The notes below the pieces were generated by a model. The model did not search any database. It saw only the letters and a program-made list of their open reading frames with translations, and was not told where the DNA came from. Source: Prochlorococcaceae cyanobacterium jk18x1bzbins.87 (GTDB lineage Bacteria; Cyanobacteriota; Cyanobacteriia; PCC-6307; Cyanobiaceae). From it: DNA of 64,000 nt. This document shows, piece by piece, positions 54,016 through 64,000 of this stretch. Where the stretch lies: NCBI GenBank assembly GCA_022826535.1, contig JAJDUS010000129.1:19593-83592 (forward strand), in the 5' to 3' direction. A program made the position numbers and the translations under genes. Every line of letters begins with the position of its first letter. The first letter of the stretch is position 1.

Positions 54016-55227
54016 ATGACCATGGCTGATGGGGCCACGCCCCAAGTGCGTGATTTCTACAACAGGTTCCCGTATCCGCCGGACCCGTTACAGGATGGTC
54101 CACCACCAGGTTACAACTGGCGTTGGTGCTACGCCACGGCCTACAGCCACTGCACCGGTCGAGCGCCGGACCCGGGCCAGCCCCTCCACATTCTGGATGC
54201 CGGCTGCGGCTCCGGCGTGAGCAGTGACTATCTGGTGCATCTCAATCCCGAAGCCCAGGTTACCGCCCTGGACATCAGCCCCAAGGCCCTGGCCGTGGCC
54301 CAGGAACGCCTGCGGCGCTCCGGGGGGGGGCAACGCATCCGCTTTCACTGTGTAAGCCTGCTGGAGGCTCCGTCGTTGGGGCGATTTCAGCTCATCAATT
54401 CCGTGGGTGTTCTGCACCACATGGCCGAGCCCGCCGCCGGCCTTGCGGCCCTGGCCAGGGCCTTGGCAGATGGGGGCATCTTGCACCTGTTCCTCTATGC
54501 AGATGGGGGGCGCTGGGAGATCCACAGGACCCAACAGGCCCTGAAACTCCTGGGCATCCAGGCAGATGAAACAGGGGTGCAGTTTGCCCGGCAACTCATG
54601 GCCCAGTTGCCTGAGCAAAACACCATCCGGCAACGCCATGGGCAGCGCTGGGCACTGGACACAGTGGGTGATGCGGCCTTCGCCGATATGTATCTCCACC
54701 CCCAAGAGACCAGCTACACCCTGGAGAGGCTCTTTCAGTTGATGGCGGGGTGCGGGCTGGAGTTTCTGGGCTTCAGCAATCCTCAGGTCTGGCGGCTGGA
54801 CACCCTGTTGCAGGGAGAGGCCCTGGAGCGTGCAAAGGCTCTGCCGGATCGCCAGCAGTGGCAGCTCATTGAAGCCCTGAACACGGACATCAGCCACTTT
54901 GAGTTTTTCCTCGGGAAGCCACCCCTGCCGAGCCACACTTGGGGCCGTGACGAGGATTTGTGGGCCGCCGTCGCCCAGCGCAATCCCTGTCTGTGGGGCT
55001 GGCCCGGCTCACGACTGCTGGACCCGGACCTGGCGCCCATGGACCTTGGCCAGGGGGACATGAAACTGCTGAGGGCCATTGATGAGGCGCCATCGCAACC
55101 TTTGCGGCATCTGCTGGTGGATGGTGACAGTGGCAGAAATCAAAAGCGCCTGGGGGAGCAAATCAGGGCACTCTGGCAACGCAGATTGGCTCTGCTTCGC
55201 CCCACGTCCCCTGACTCTGGATGTTAG
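54016..55227 (+). CDS. Class I SAM-dependent methyltransferase, substrate unknown
   Basis: SAM motif I is LDAGCGSGVSSDYLVHL, followed by VTALDISPKALAVAQERL (motif II) and INSVGVLHHMAEPAAGL. The N-terminus VRDFYNRFPYPPDPLQ is typical of a family of about 400-aa methyltransferases in which FYNxxPYPP precedes the SAM domain. The C-terminal 200 residues are helical and may bind the substrate. It stands upstream of the atp operon in the same direction. Confidence 0.85.
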   Translation: MTMADGATPQVRDFYNRFPYPPDPLQDGPPPGYNWRWCYATAYSHCTGRAPDPGQPLHILDAGCGSGVSSDYLVHLNPEAQVTALDISPKALAVAQERLRRSGGGQRIRFHCVSLLEAPSLGRFQLINSVGVLHHMAEPAAGLAALARALADGGILHLFLYADGGRWEIHRTQQALKLLGIQADETGVQFARQLMAQLPEQNTIRQRHGQRWALDTVGDAAFADMYLHPQETSYTLERLFQLMAGCGLEFLGFSNPQVWRLDTLLQGEALERAKALPDRQQWQLIEALNTDISHFEFFLGKPPLPSHTWGRDEDLWAAVAQRNPCLWGWPGSRLLDPDLAPMDLGQGDMKLLRAIDEAPSQPLRHLLVDGDSGRNQKRLGEQIRALWQRRLALLRPTSPDSGC

Positions 55228-55484
55228 GGTTTCTCCGCATTTGCCTGTGAAGCAGCTCTGTGGACAGAACGGAGGCGAACCACGGGTCAACCATGGAAGC
55301 GTCCCCTGAAGATTTGCTTCAGGACCATCAAACAAGCCTCTGGCGTGACCAACTGCTCCATCGCCTCGCTGGCCACAGCCTGCCCCCATCTCCCCTTGGA
55401 GACCGGGGTGGTTGGTCCCGGTTCATGCCCTCTGTTCCCCAGTCCTCTTTGCCTGCAAAGACGCAAGAGGACAAACCCGGTCCC

Positions 55485-55868
55485 ATGGCGGAATTCTTCC
55501 GTCTTCGGCAACGGGTTCTACGGCTGACGCTGAGCGTCACCATCGGCGCTGGTCTGTTCACAGTCCTGGTCTGGGATCTGCGGACGTGCCTTAGTCTTCT
55601 GGCTGGAGCCGCGGCTGGAATTTTCTATCTGCTTCTCCTCTCCCGTTCGGTAGAACGTCTGGGCAAGGGCTCCAACAAGCTGGGGAAGGTACATCTGGCG
55701 ATTCCTGCCCTGCTGGTCATTCTGGCCCTTCGTCTTCAAGGACTGGACTTCCTGCCGGCCTGCCTCGGCTTTCTGCTCTACAAGCCAGCCATTTTGCTCA
55801 TTGCCTTCAACGATCTGAAGGGCTCCGATGAGCGCACAATTTTCGTTTCCGGTTCTCCACTTGCCTGA
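55485..55868 (+). CDS. atpI: ATP synthase assembly protein I (AtpI)
   Basis: First gene of the atp operon; AtpI helps assemble the c-ring. From ATG 55485 it has 127 aa with four hydrophobic segments (TLSVTIGAGLFTVLVW, LSLLAGAAAGIFYLLLL, IPALLVILALRL, KPAILLIAF). The open frame starts at 55260, but the extra 75 residues (MDRTEANHGSTMEAS and on) are unlike the family, so the shorter start is preferred; ATG 55425 is another option. It ends 3 bases before atpB. Confidence 0.8.
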   Translation: MAEFFRLRQRVLRLTLSVTIGAGLFTVLVWDLRTCLSLLAGAAAGIFYLLLLSRSVERLGKGSNKLGKVHLAIPALLVILALRLQGLDFLPACLGFLLYKPAILLIAFNDLKGSDERTIFVSGSPLA

Positions 55869-55871
55869 GTC

Positions 55872-56645
55872 ATGCTGCTGCAGATCCTTCTTCCCCTTGC
55901 TGAGGCTCTCCCGGCCAGTGATCCTGAACTCATGGCCGAGGAAGCCCCCAGGCTAGAGATTGGCCAGCACTTTTACTGGCACCTGGGTCAGTTTGACCTT
56001 CACGGCCAGATCTTCCTCAGTTCCTGGATCCTCATTGGTGCCCTGCTGAGCATCGTTGTGGTGGGGACCCGACAGATGGGCCGCAAGCCCGGGGGACTCC
56101 AAAACCTTCTGGAGTTCCTCTGGGACTACATCCGCAACCTCTCCCGGGACCAGATCGGCGAAGCAGCCTACCGGGACTGGATGCCCTTCATTGGCACCCT
56201 GTTCCTGTTCATCTTTTTCTGCAACTGGGGCGGCGCCCTCGTGCCCTGGCGGCTGGTGCGCCTCCCCTCTGGTGAGCTGGGGCCCCCCACAGCAGACATC
56301 AACACCACTGTCGCCATGGCCCTGCTGGTGTCCCTGTCCTATTTCTACGCCGGGCTGAGCCGCAAGGGGTTGCGGTACTTCGAGTACTACGTGGAGCCCA
56401 CTCCCATCATGCTCCCGTTCAAGATTGTCGAGGACTTCACCAAGCCCCTCTCCCTCTCCTTCCGTCTGTTCGGCAATATCATGGCCGATGAACTCACCGT
56501 CTCCGTGTTGGTGCTGCTTCTGCCCCTGCTTGTGCCGTTGCCCATGATGCTTTTGGGCCTGTTCACCAGCGCCATTCAGGCCTTGATTTTTGCCACCCTG
56601 GCGGCCTACTACATTGGCGAAGCGGTTCACGAGGAGCACGCCTGA
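55872..56645 (+). CDS. atpB: ATP synthase F0 subunit a
   Basis: Proton channel subunit of the membrane part. Family blocks: [14 protein letters not shown], and the half-channel helix [20 protein letters not shown] with the essential Arg in SFRLFGN. 257 aa with five to six membrane segments. It follows atpI by 3 bases. Confidence 0.95.
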   Translation: MLLQILLPLAEALPASDPELMAEEAPRLEIGQHFYWHLGQFDLHGQIFLSSWILIGALLSIVVVGTRQMGRKPGGLQNLLEFLWDYIRNLSRDQIGEAAYRDWMPFIGTLFLFIFFCNWGGALVPWRLVRLPSGELGPPTADINTTVAMALLVSLSYFYAGLSRKGLRYFEYYVEPTPIMLPFKIVEDFTKPLSLSFRLFGNIMADELTVSVLVLLLPLLVPLPMMLLGLFTSAIQALIFATLAAYYIGEAVHEEHA

Positions 56646-57002
<357 letters not shown>

Positions 57003-57087
57003 ATGTGAGTCAGCAGGGCGTTGCGGCCCAGACAGCCTGAGCCGCAACCTGATGCTTTTCCTGAACCATCGTCCACCCGATTGACCA

Positions 57088-57555
57088 ATGATCTGCTGGT
57101 TCCCACTGGCTGAGGCCCCTGTTCCTGAAGGTGGCCTCTTTGACTTTGACGCCACCTTGCCGCTGATGGCCATTCAGGTGGTGGTCCTCACATTCATCCT
57201 GAACAAGCTGTTCTTCCAGCCTGTTGGCGGGGTGGTTGAGGAGCGGGAAGGCTTTGTGGCCACCAGCCACAAGGACGCCAAGGAGCGACTGGCTCAGGTG
57301 CAACGGCTTGAACAGGATCTCAAGGCCCAACTGCAACAGGCCCGTCAAGAGGCCCAGGCTGTGATTGCTGCGGCTGAAGACGAGGTGGCCACCCTTCACA
57401 AAGCCGCATTGGCGGAAGCCAGGGCTGAAGCAAATCAGCAACGGGAGCGGGAGCGGGCCGAGATTGAGACCCAGAGATCCGCAGCCGGCGCTGTTCTGGC
57501 TGAGGAGTCCCGTCGGCTTGCCGATTTGATTATTCAGCGCCTGGTCGCCATCTGA
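57088..57555 (+). CDS. atpF2: ATP synthase F0 subunit b'
   Basis: One of the two peripheral stalk subunits found in photosynthetic bacteria. One membrane helix ([20 protein letters not shown]) near the N-terminus, then a long charged coiled coil to residue 155. It is separated from subunit b by 9 bases. Confidence 0.92.
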   Translation: MICWFPLAEAPVPEGGLFDFDATLPLMAIQVVVLTFILNKLFFQPVGGVVEEREGFVATSHKDAKERLAQVQRLEQDLKAQLQQARQEAQAVIAAAEDEVATLHKAALAEARAEANQQRERERAEIETQRSAAGAVLAEESRRLADLIIQRLVAI

Positions 57556-57564
57556 GCCTAGCCA

Positions 57565-58098
57565 ATGCCCATCATCATCCCTGCCACCATGGCCACCCCC
57601 CTCCTGTTGACAGCAGAAGGTTTTGGTCTTGACCTTGACCTGCTCAACAGCAATCTGATCAATTTGGCCATCCTCATCCCCATCCTGGTGTGGTTTTTGA
57701 AGGGATTTCTGGGGGGCATCCTCTCCCGCCGCAGTGAGGCAATCCTTCAAGACCTCCAGGAGGCTGAATCCCGCCTGTCCACAACCGCGACCCAGCTTCA
57801 GAAGGCCCAAGCCGAACTGGCTTCTGCCCGGGTAACGGCCCAGACGATTCTCAAGGATGGCCAAGCCCGTGCCGATGCCATTCGCGCCGAGGGGGAACAG
57901 CGCACCATCGCCGAGATGGCTCGCCTTCGGGAGGAAGCAAAGGCAGATACGGACAGCGAAGCGCGTCGCATCAGCAATGAACTGCGCCGTAGCACCGCGA
58001 CGCAGGCCATTGCCCTGGCCCTCGAGGATCTTCCCAACGCACTTTCCGACCAGAAGCAGACGAAGCTTCTGGAGGCCACCATCAACTCCCTCGGCTAG
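57565..58098 (+). CDS. atpF: ATP synthase F0 subunit b
   Basis: Second peripheral stalk subunit. Membrane segment LNSNLINLAILIPILVWFLK at about 28-47, then a coiled coil (RRSEAILQDLQEAESRLS and on). 177 aa, normal. It ends 3 bases before atpH. Confidence 0.94.
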   Translation: MPIIIPATMATPLLLTAEGFGLDLDLLNSNLINLAILIPILVWFLKGFLGGILSRRSEAILQDLQEAESRLSTTATQLQKAQAELASARVTAQTILKDGQARADAIRAEGEQRTIAEMARLREEAKADTDSEARRISNELRRSTATQAIALALEDLPNALSDQKQTKLLEATINSLG

Positions 58099-58101
58099 AC
58101 G

Positions 58102-58659
58102 ATGCCCCTCCTCAACACCATCGCCACGCCTTACGCCGAAGCGCTGCTGCAGATTGGAAACCAGCAAGGCACCAGCCATGATCTTGCTGCTGATGCCAAG
58201 GCCGCCCTTGCGCTCTGGACAACTTCGGAACCATTGCGAGAGGCCCTGGGCTCCCCAATCCTTGAGCCAGAAACCAAAAAAGCTGTCATCACAGCGCTGT
58301 TTCAGGAAAAGGGTGTGGTCAAGCAAAGGGCCAGCCTCAATTTGCTCAAGCTGTTGGCTGACCGCCAGCGCATCAGTTTGATGGGCACGGTTTTTGAGCG
58401 TTTCCTGGAGCTTTACCGCAAGGCCCAAGGCATTGCCCTGGCCCAGGTGACCAGCGCGAGGCCACTCACCGAAGCTCAGGAAGAACAGCTCAAGCAAAAG
58501 GTTCAGACCATGGCGGGCAGTGCCGCTGTGGACTGCTCCATCACCGTTGATCCTTCCCTGATCGGTGGTCTGATTGTGCGCATCGGTTCCCAGGTTGTTG
58601 ATGCCAGCCTGGCTGGACAAGTCCGCCGCCTTGGCCTCAGCCTGGCCAAAGCCACCTGA
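58102..58659 (+). CDS. atpH: ATP synthase F1 subunit delta
   Basis: Links F1 to the peripheral stalk. N-terminal helical domain begins LLNTIATPYAEALLQIG; the C-terminal part has the family block DPSLIGGLIVRIGSQVVDAS. 185 aa. Confidence 0.94.
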   Translation: MPLLNTIATPYAEALLQIGNQQGTSHDLAADAKAALALWTTSEPLREALGSPILEPETKKAVITALFQEKGVVKQRASLNLLKLLADRQRISLMGTVFERFLELYRKAQGIALAQVTSARPLTEAQEEQLKQKVQTMAGSAAVDCSITVDPSLIGGLIVRIGSQVVDASLAGQVRRLGLSLAKAT

Positions 58660-58695
58660 ATCCCTACCCCAACCAACTGCCCTTTCCCGCTCTAA

Positions 58696-60216
<1,521 letters not shown>

Positions 60217-60249
60217 TCCGGGTCGGGTCCTCACCACTTCGCTGAAACC

Positions 60250-61197
60250 ATGGCCAATCTCAAGCAGATCAGAGACCGCATCAACTCGGTCAAAAACACC
60301 CGCAAGATCACGGAGGCCATGCGCCTCGTTGCCGCTGCCAAGGTGCGCCGCGCCCAGGAACAGGTGTTACGCAGCCGCCCCTTTGCTGATCGCCTGGCGC
60401 GGGTCCTGGAAAATCTCCAGTCCCAAATGGCCTTTGAAGCCGTTGATGCTCCCCTGCTGGAGCAGCGTGAACTGCGCACTGTCACCCTGGTCTCCATTGC
60501 GGGGGACCGGGGTCTCTGCGGCGGCTACAATGCCAATGTCATCAAGCGCACCGAGGAGCGCCATCGGGAGTTGACGGCCAAGGGACTGAAGGTGAATCTC
60601 CTGCTGGTGGGCCGCAAAGTTAATGCCTACTTTGGCCGCCGTAACTACGACATTGTTGACAGCATTGAAAACCTGGAGCAGGTGCCCACCTCCGCTGAGG
60701 CCGGGCACATTGCCAATCGTCTGTTGCCCCTGTTTCAGGGCAGAAGCAGTGACCGGGTGGAAGGTATCTACACCAAGTTCATCAACCTGGTGAGTTCCAA
60801 GCCTGTGGTGCAGACCCTCCTGCCTCTGGATCCCCAGGGCATTGCCACTGTGGACGACGAAATGTTCCGTCTCACCAGCAAAGGGGGAACCATGAAGGTG
60901 GAGCGAGGCTCGCTCCCCAACACCCAGCCCAGGCTTCCCTCCGCCATGGTGTTTGAGCAGACCCCTGCGCAACTGCTCAATGCACTCCTGCCCCTCTATG
61001 CGCAGAACCAGGTGTTGCGCTCCTTGCAAGAGGCAGCCGCATCAGAGTTGGCTAGCCGCATGACGGCCATGAATAACGCCAGTGATAATGCCAAGGCCCT
61101 GGCAAAAACCCTCACGTTGGACTACAATAAAGCAAGGCAGGCAGCCATCACCCAGGAAATTCTTGAGGTGGTGGGTGGCGCTGCCGCCATGGGTTGA
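60250..61197 (+). CDS. atpG: ATP synthase F1 subunit gamma
   Basis: Central rotor shaft. N-terminal helix [20 protein letters not shown] and C-terminal helix with [15 protein letters not shown] are the coiled-coil shaft; [16 protein letters not shown] is the conserved core. 315 aa, including the middle insertion typical of cyanobacteria and chloroplasts (about 195-230). The beta and epsilon genes are not in the operon, as usual in cyanobacteria. Confidence 0.96.
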   Translation: MANLKQIRDRINSVKNTRKITEAMRLVAAAKVRRAQEQVLRSRPFADRLARVLENLQSQMAFEAVDAPLLEQRELRTVTLVSIAGDRGLCGGYNANVIKRTEERHRELTAKGLKVNLLLVGRKVNAYFGRRNYDIVDSIENLEQVPTSAEAGHIANRLLPLFQGRSSDRVEGIYTKFINLVSSKPVVQTLLPLDPQGIATVDDEMFRLTSKGGTMKVERGSLPNTQPRLPSAMVFEQTPAQLLNALLPLYAQNQVLRSLQEAAASELASRMTAMNNASDNAKALAKTLTLDYNKARQAAITQEILEVVGGAAAMG

Positions 61198-61205
61198 TCC
61201 GGACA

Positions 61206-61526
61206 ATGGACACCTTCACCGTCACTGTTCATCTGCAAGGGAAGGTTCACACCTTTCCGTGCCGTGAGGATGAAACTGTGTTGTCTGCAGCGGAAGCGGC
61301 GGGTGTTGTTCTCCCCTGCTCCTGCTGCACAGGACTATGCACCACCTGCGCCGCCCTGCTCAAGCAGGGCCGAGTGGCGCAACCGGATGCCATGGGTGTG
61401 CGGAATGATCTGCAGGAACAGGGCTTTGCCCTGCTCTGTGTGGCCTATCCCCGCAGCGACCTGCAGTTGGAAGGTGGACAAGAGGATGCCCTGTATGAAG
61501 CCCAGTTCGGCCAATATCAGACGTGA
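61206..61526 (+). CDS. 2Fe-2S ferredoxin (plant type)
   Basis: Small electron carrier. Cluster ligands are Cys40, Cys45, Cys48 and Cys78 in the CxxxxCxxC...C pattern (CCTGLCTTC; LLCVAYP). 106 aa. It differs from the main photosynthetic PetF in its loop and acidic surface, so it is probably a dedicated ferredoxin with unknown partners. It follows atpG by 8 bases. Its stop overlaps the GTG start of the next frame (GTGA). Confidence 0.88.
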   Translation: MDTFTVTVHLQGKVHTFPCREDETVLSAAEAAGVVLPCSCCTGLCTTCAALLKQGRVAQPDAMGVRNDLQEQGFALLCVAYPRSDLQLEGGQEDALYEAQFGQYQT

Positions 61527-61753
61527 CCGCTGGTGGTGGGTCGCCCGAGACGGGCATGGGTCATTCTACGCCACGGCTGCAGAGGGTGTCTCTGGAGTTG
61601 ATTCTGGAGCGGGGCCCTTTGCTGGAGCCCATTGAAAAGGCCTTGGCTCAACATGGCACGCCACTGCGTTGGGCCATCACAACCTGCACAGCGTTGCCGG
61701 AGGGGCAGCGCTGGATCCGGCTGGAGGCAATGGTGCTCCATGGGGCCTCCTGA
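61523..61753 (+). CDS. Small conserved-looking protein, unknown function
   Basis: 76 residues from GTG 61523: a Gly-rich start and then LQRVSLELILERGPLLEPIE and RWAITTCTALPEGQRWIRLE, which has the look of a small alpha-beta domain. Family not recognised. It is packed between the ferredoxin (4-base overlap) and DUF3326 (2-base gap), which supports it being a gene. Confidence 0.6.
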   Translation: MTAGGGSPETGMGHSTPRLQRVSLELILERGPLLEPIEKALAQHGTPLRWAITTCTALPEGQRWIRLEAMVLHGAS

Positions 61754-61755
61754 CC

Positions 61756-62814
61756 ATGGGCACGCCACCCATGCCCACGGTGCTAATCATTCCCACCGGG
61801 ATTGGCTGTCAGCATGGAGGATTTGCCGGGGATGGTCTGCCGGTGGCGCGCCTTTTGGCGGCCGCCAGTGGCTGCCTCATCACCCATCCCAATGTTCTGA
61901 ACGCCGCCGCCCTGTACTGGCCTGATGTCCACATCCACTATACAGAGGGTTGGGCGCTGGATCGCTTTTGCCAAGGGCAATTGGCTCTGCGGCCCCACCA
62001 TCGCCATTGCCTGGGTTTGCTGTTGGACGGTGGTTTAGAGCCGGAATTACTGGAACGCCACCGCCAAGTGGCTGCCGCGGCACGGTTCAGCTTGGGGTTA
62101 TCCATCGGTCCTGAGGTGGTTACACCAGAGCCCCTGGGCATCCATCTGGAGCAGGGGGTGAGCGGCATCAGTTGGGGTGGCCTGAACCGTGTTGACTTGC
62201 TGTTGGAGGCTGGCCACCAACTTCAACACCGTGGCGCCACGGCTGTGGCTGTGGTGACCCGCTTCCCCGATGAGTCTCCCACATCGTCCATGCTGCAGAA
62301 CTACCGCCATGGCCGGGGCGTGGATGCCATGGCCGGGGCGGAGGCGGTGATCAGTCATCTGCTGGTGAGGGAATTGGGCCTGCCCTGTGCCCATGCCCCG
62401 GCTGTGGGCCCACTGCCCTTGTTGTTGGATGTGGATCCCCGTGCAGCGGCTGAGGAATTGGGCTACACCTTTCTGCCGTCTGTCTTGGTGGGGCTGAGCC
62501 GGGCCCCCCAGCTCATCCCCGCCGCTGTAGCCCGGACGGGTGATCTTCTGGCCCATCAGGTGGGGGCCCTGGTGGCGCCCCACGGCGCCCTGGGAGGGGC
62601 AGCGGTTCTGGCGGCAGCCGAGCGGGCAATCCCTGTTCTGGCTGTCCGGAACCCCTCCCAATTGGAGGTCACTGCAACAGCTTTGGGCCTGGAGGGGGTG
62701 ATCAACGTTGCCAATTACCAAGAGGCTGCCGGCCTGGTGCTGAGCCTGCGGGAGGGCTTGGATCCTGGGGCGTTGCAACGCCCCCCGGGACAGGCAAACT
62801 GGATCCTGAACTGA
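61756..62814 (+). CDS. DUF3326 protein
   Basis: 352 residues from ATG 61756 (MGTPPMPTVLIIPTGIGCQH). The blocks GGFAGDGLPVARLLAAASGC, THPNVLNAA and the C-terminal GGAAVLAAAERAIPVLAV match the cyanobacterial/plastid DUF3326 family. Its function is unknown to me. Gly-rich loops suggest a nucleotide- or phosphate-binding fold, but that is a guess. An in-frame extension to 61669 would overlap the previous gene. Confidence 0.8.
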   Translation: MGTPPMPTVLIIPTGIGCQHGGFAGDGLPVARLLAAASGCLITHPNVLNAAALYWPDVHIHYTEGWALDRFCQGQLALRPHHRHCLGLLLDGGLEPELLERHRQVAAAARFSLGLSIGPEVVTPEPLGIHLEQGVSGISWGGLNRVDLLLEAGHQLQHRGATAVAVVTRFPDESPTSSMLQNYRHGRGVDAMAGAEAVISHLLVRELGLPCAHAPAVGPLPLLLDVDPRAAAEELGYTFLPSVLVGLSRAPQLIPAAVARTGDLLAHQVGALVAPHGALGGAAVLAAAERAIPVLAVRNPSQLEVTATALGLEGVINVANYQEAAGLVLSLREGLDPGALQRPPGQANWILN

Positions 62815-62822
62815 TCAGGGGC

Positions 62823-63548
62823 ATGGCCCAAAATCCCCAACTGTGCATTGTGCAGACCATTCCGCGGGAGGGTCCTGGCCTCATTCATCCCCTGGCCATG
62901 GGGTGCGGTTGGCAACTTCAGTTGACACAGCTCTGGACGGATCAACCCCTGCCCCAGCCCCAACAGGGCCAAGCATTCCTGCTGCTGGGGGGACCGGCCA
63001 GCGCCAATGATCACCATGGACGCATCCCTGAGCTGATCCACCTCTGTCAACACTTGCTGGAGCAGCACATTCCAGTCATGGGCATCTGCCTGGGTCTGCA
63101 AGTGCTTGCCAAAGCCAAGGGGGCTATGGTCCGTGCTGCCCGGCAACGGGAGCTGGGGTGGCTGGATCCTCAGGGGCAGCCATGGAGACTGCACCAGACC
63201 CCTGCCGCTCGGAATCATCCCCTACTGCGCGGCTTGCCTGACCCCCTACCGGTGTTTCAACTGCACGGGGAAGAGGTGGTTCCAGGACGTTCTGTTGAGA
63301 CCATGGCCAGCAGCCCTCTCTGCCATACCCAAATTGCGACCTTTGGCCCCGCAGCCTATGGGGTGCAGGGCCACATGGAATTAGATCAGGGCATGGTGGA
63401 GCGTTGGTTTGCCGAGGATGAGGATCTGCGCACCATTGCCCACCAAGCCCAGTTCAATGGGGCTGGCTTGGAGACACTGATGCCCATTGGCCAGACGTTT
63501 TACGGCAACTGGCTTGCCCTGGCAGCCAAGCAGTTGGCCTCCGCCTAG
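62823..63548 (+). CDS. Class I glutamine amidotransferase-like protein
   Basis: Stand-alone GATase domain. The nucleophile elbow VMGICLGLQVLAKAKG has Cys89, and the His of the triad is probably in YGVQGHMELDQ. The closest type is the GMP-synthase-like amidotransferase (GuaA-N related) of unknown substrate. 241 aa. It follows DUF3326 by 8 bases and may be the last gene of the run that starts at the ferredoxin. Confidence 0.85.
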   Translation: MAQNPQLCIVQTIPREGPGLIHPLAMGCGWQLQLTQLWTDQPLPQPQQGQAFLLLGGPASANDHHGRIPELIHLCQHLLEQHIPVMGICLGLQVLAKAKGAMVRAARQRELGWLDPQGQPWRLHQTPAARNHPLLRGLPDPLPVFQLHGEEVVPGRSVETMASSPLCHTQIATFGPAAYGVQGHMELDQGMVERWFAEDEDLRTIAHQAQFNGAGLETLMPIGQTFYGNWLALAAKQLASA

Positions 63549-63577
63549 TATCCCGTCCCGGAAATAGGTTTACAGAG

Positions 63578-63859
63578 TCATAGGATCTTGGCCAGGATGG
63601 ATTCAGCAGTGGCGAGCCATGCAAAGGGGCTAGTCTTGGCATTGTAGTGTTCTACAAAACTGTTGTTTTTGCTGATCAGTTCCTTCATGTTGGGGAAGGA
63701 GCCACGTCGAATCGCCTGCTGGGTAATCAGTCCAAACCAGCGTTCCACCTGATTGATCCAGGATGCGTCAGTGGGGGTGTAATGCACGTGAAAACGCGGA
63801 CGGACAGCAAGCCACTCCTTGACCTTCCCATGTCTATGGGTACACTCGTTGTCTACCAT
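63578..63859 (-). pseudogene. IS630-family transposase fragment (C-terminal part)
   Basis: The 93-residue frame begins MVDNECTHRHGKVKEWL (second catalytic Asp region, xVDN), then FHVHYTPTDASWINQVERWF with the last catalytic Glu region, and ends ATAESILAKIL. This is the second half of an IS630-type DDE transposase. The N-terminal half is missing: upstream of the first codons the sequence turns into the 22-base repeat shared with 28753-28774. Confidence 0.82.
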
Positions 63860-63881
63860 AACCCGAGTTCTGGATAAGGGG
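63860..63881 (+). repeat. 22-base repeat, copy 2
   Basis: Identical to 28753-28774. It begins exactly where the transposase similarity stops, so it is either an IS terminus or the edge of another element that truncated the transposase. The remaining bases to 64000 share patchy similarity with 28775-28900 and hold no gene I can support. Confidence 0.6.
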
Positions 63882-64000
63882 CCATCAGAGAAGGGGATAA
63901 CCGCTGCGGTGTGGGCCCCTCCATGGGGGGAAAGCCTCTGGTGGAGAGTGCCGTTCTGCTCCAGCAGGTTCCTCGGCCTGGGACAAGGCAGTGTCCCCAG

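Overview
The window looks like the chromosome of a phycobilisome-bearing picocyanobacterium of the marine Synechococcus/Cyanobium type. It carries a split RNA polymerase (rpoB-rpoC1-rpoC2), an allophycocyanin cluster (apcE, apcA, apcB, apcC), psaC, a high-light-inducible protein gene, Ccs1/CcdA cytochrome c maturation and the cyanobacterial ATP synthase operon with two b-type subunits. The sequence is fairly GC-rich and tightly packed. Three convergent gene pairs overlap by only 4 bases at their stop codons. Traces of insertion sequences plus a restriction island would suit a host-associated Synechococcus such as the sponge symbiont lineage, but that assignment is inference. I see no rRNA, tRNA or CRISPR array.

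Layout. 1-4.7 kb: an IS5-like remnant, htrA, rpiA, hisD (opposite strand), rpsT, tatD. 4.9-18.8 kb: rpoB, rpoC1, rpoC2 and a 51-residue hli gene. 18.8-28.3 kb: rlmN, glmS, psaC, acpP, fabF, tkt, a GT9-like glycosyltransferase, ispD and a metallophosphoesterase. 28.3-37.4 kb: an accessory island with a type I restriction-modification operon (hsdM-hsdS-hsdR plus a DUF45 metallopeptidase) and a frameshifted DUF3800 gene with its own promoter and structured leader. The island is bordered by partial copies of both core neighbours, the phosphoesterase on the left and murF on the right. 37.4-47.2 kb: murF, glmU, queG, purB, tlyA-type methyltransferase, glnB, queF, ccs1, ccdA. 47.3-52.6 kb: phycobilisome core genes. 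52.7-54.0 kb: a decayed IS200/IS605-type tnpB element. 54.0-63.5 kb: a methyltransferase, the atp operon, a ferredoxin, DUF3326 and a glutamine amidotransferase. The right end holds an IS630-type transposase fragment.

The outstanding feature is the RNA polymerase. RpoB has normal length (1095 aa), but RpoC1 (945 aa, against about 630 usual) and RpoC2 (2470 aa, against about 1360 usual in relatives) carry large in-frame insertions while all catalytic and zinc-binding motifs stay intact. RpoC1 holds about 300 residues made of beta-sandwich repeats of a kind normally seen in giant secreted or adhesin proteins, the second one interrupted by a SAP (DNA-binding) domain. RpoC2 holds two extra copies of its own SI3-type module between zinc ligands, an amplified run of the same module in SI3, and four tandem SAP-like repeats further on. 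The SAP units in the two proteins resemble each other. I know of no description of such a SAP-decorated bacterial RNA polymerase.
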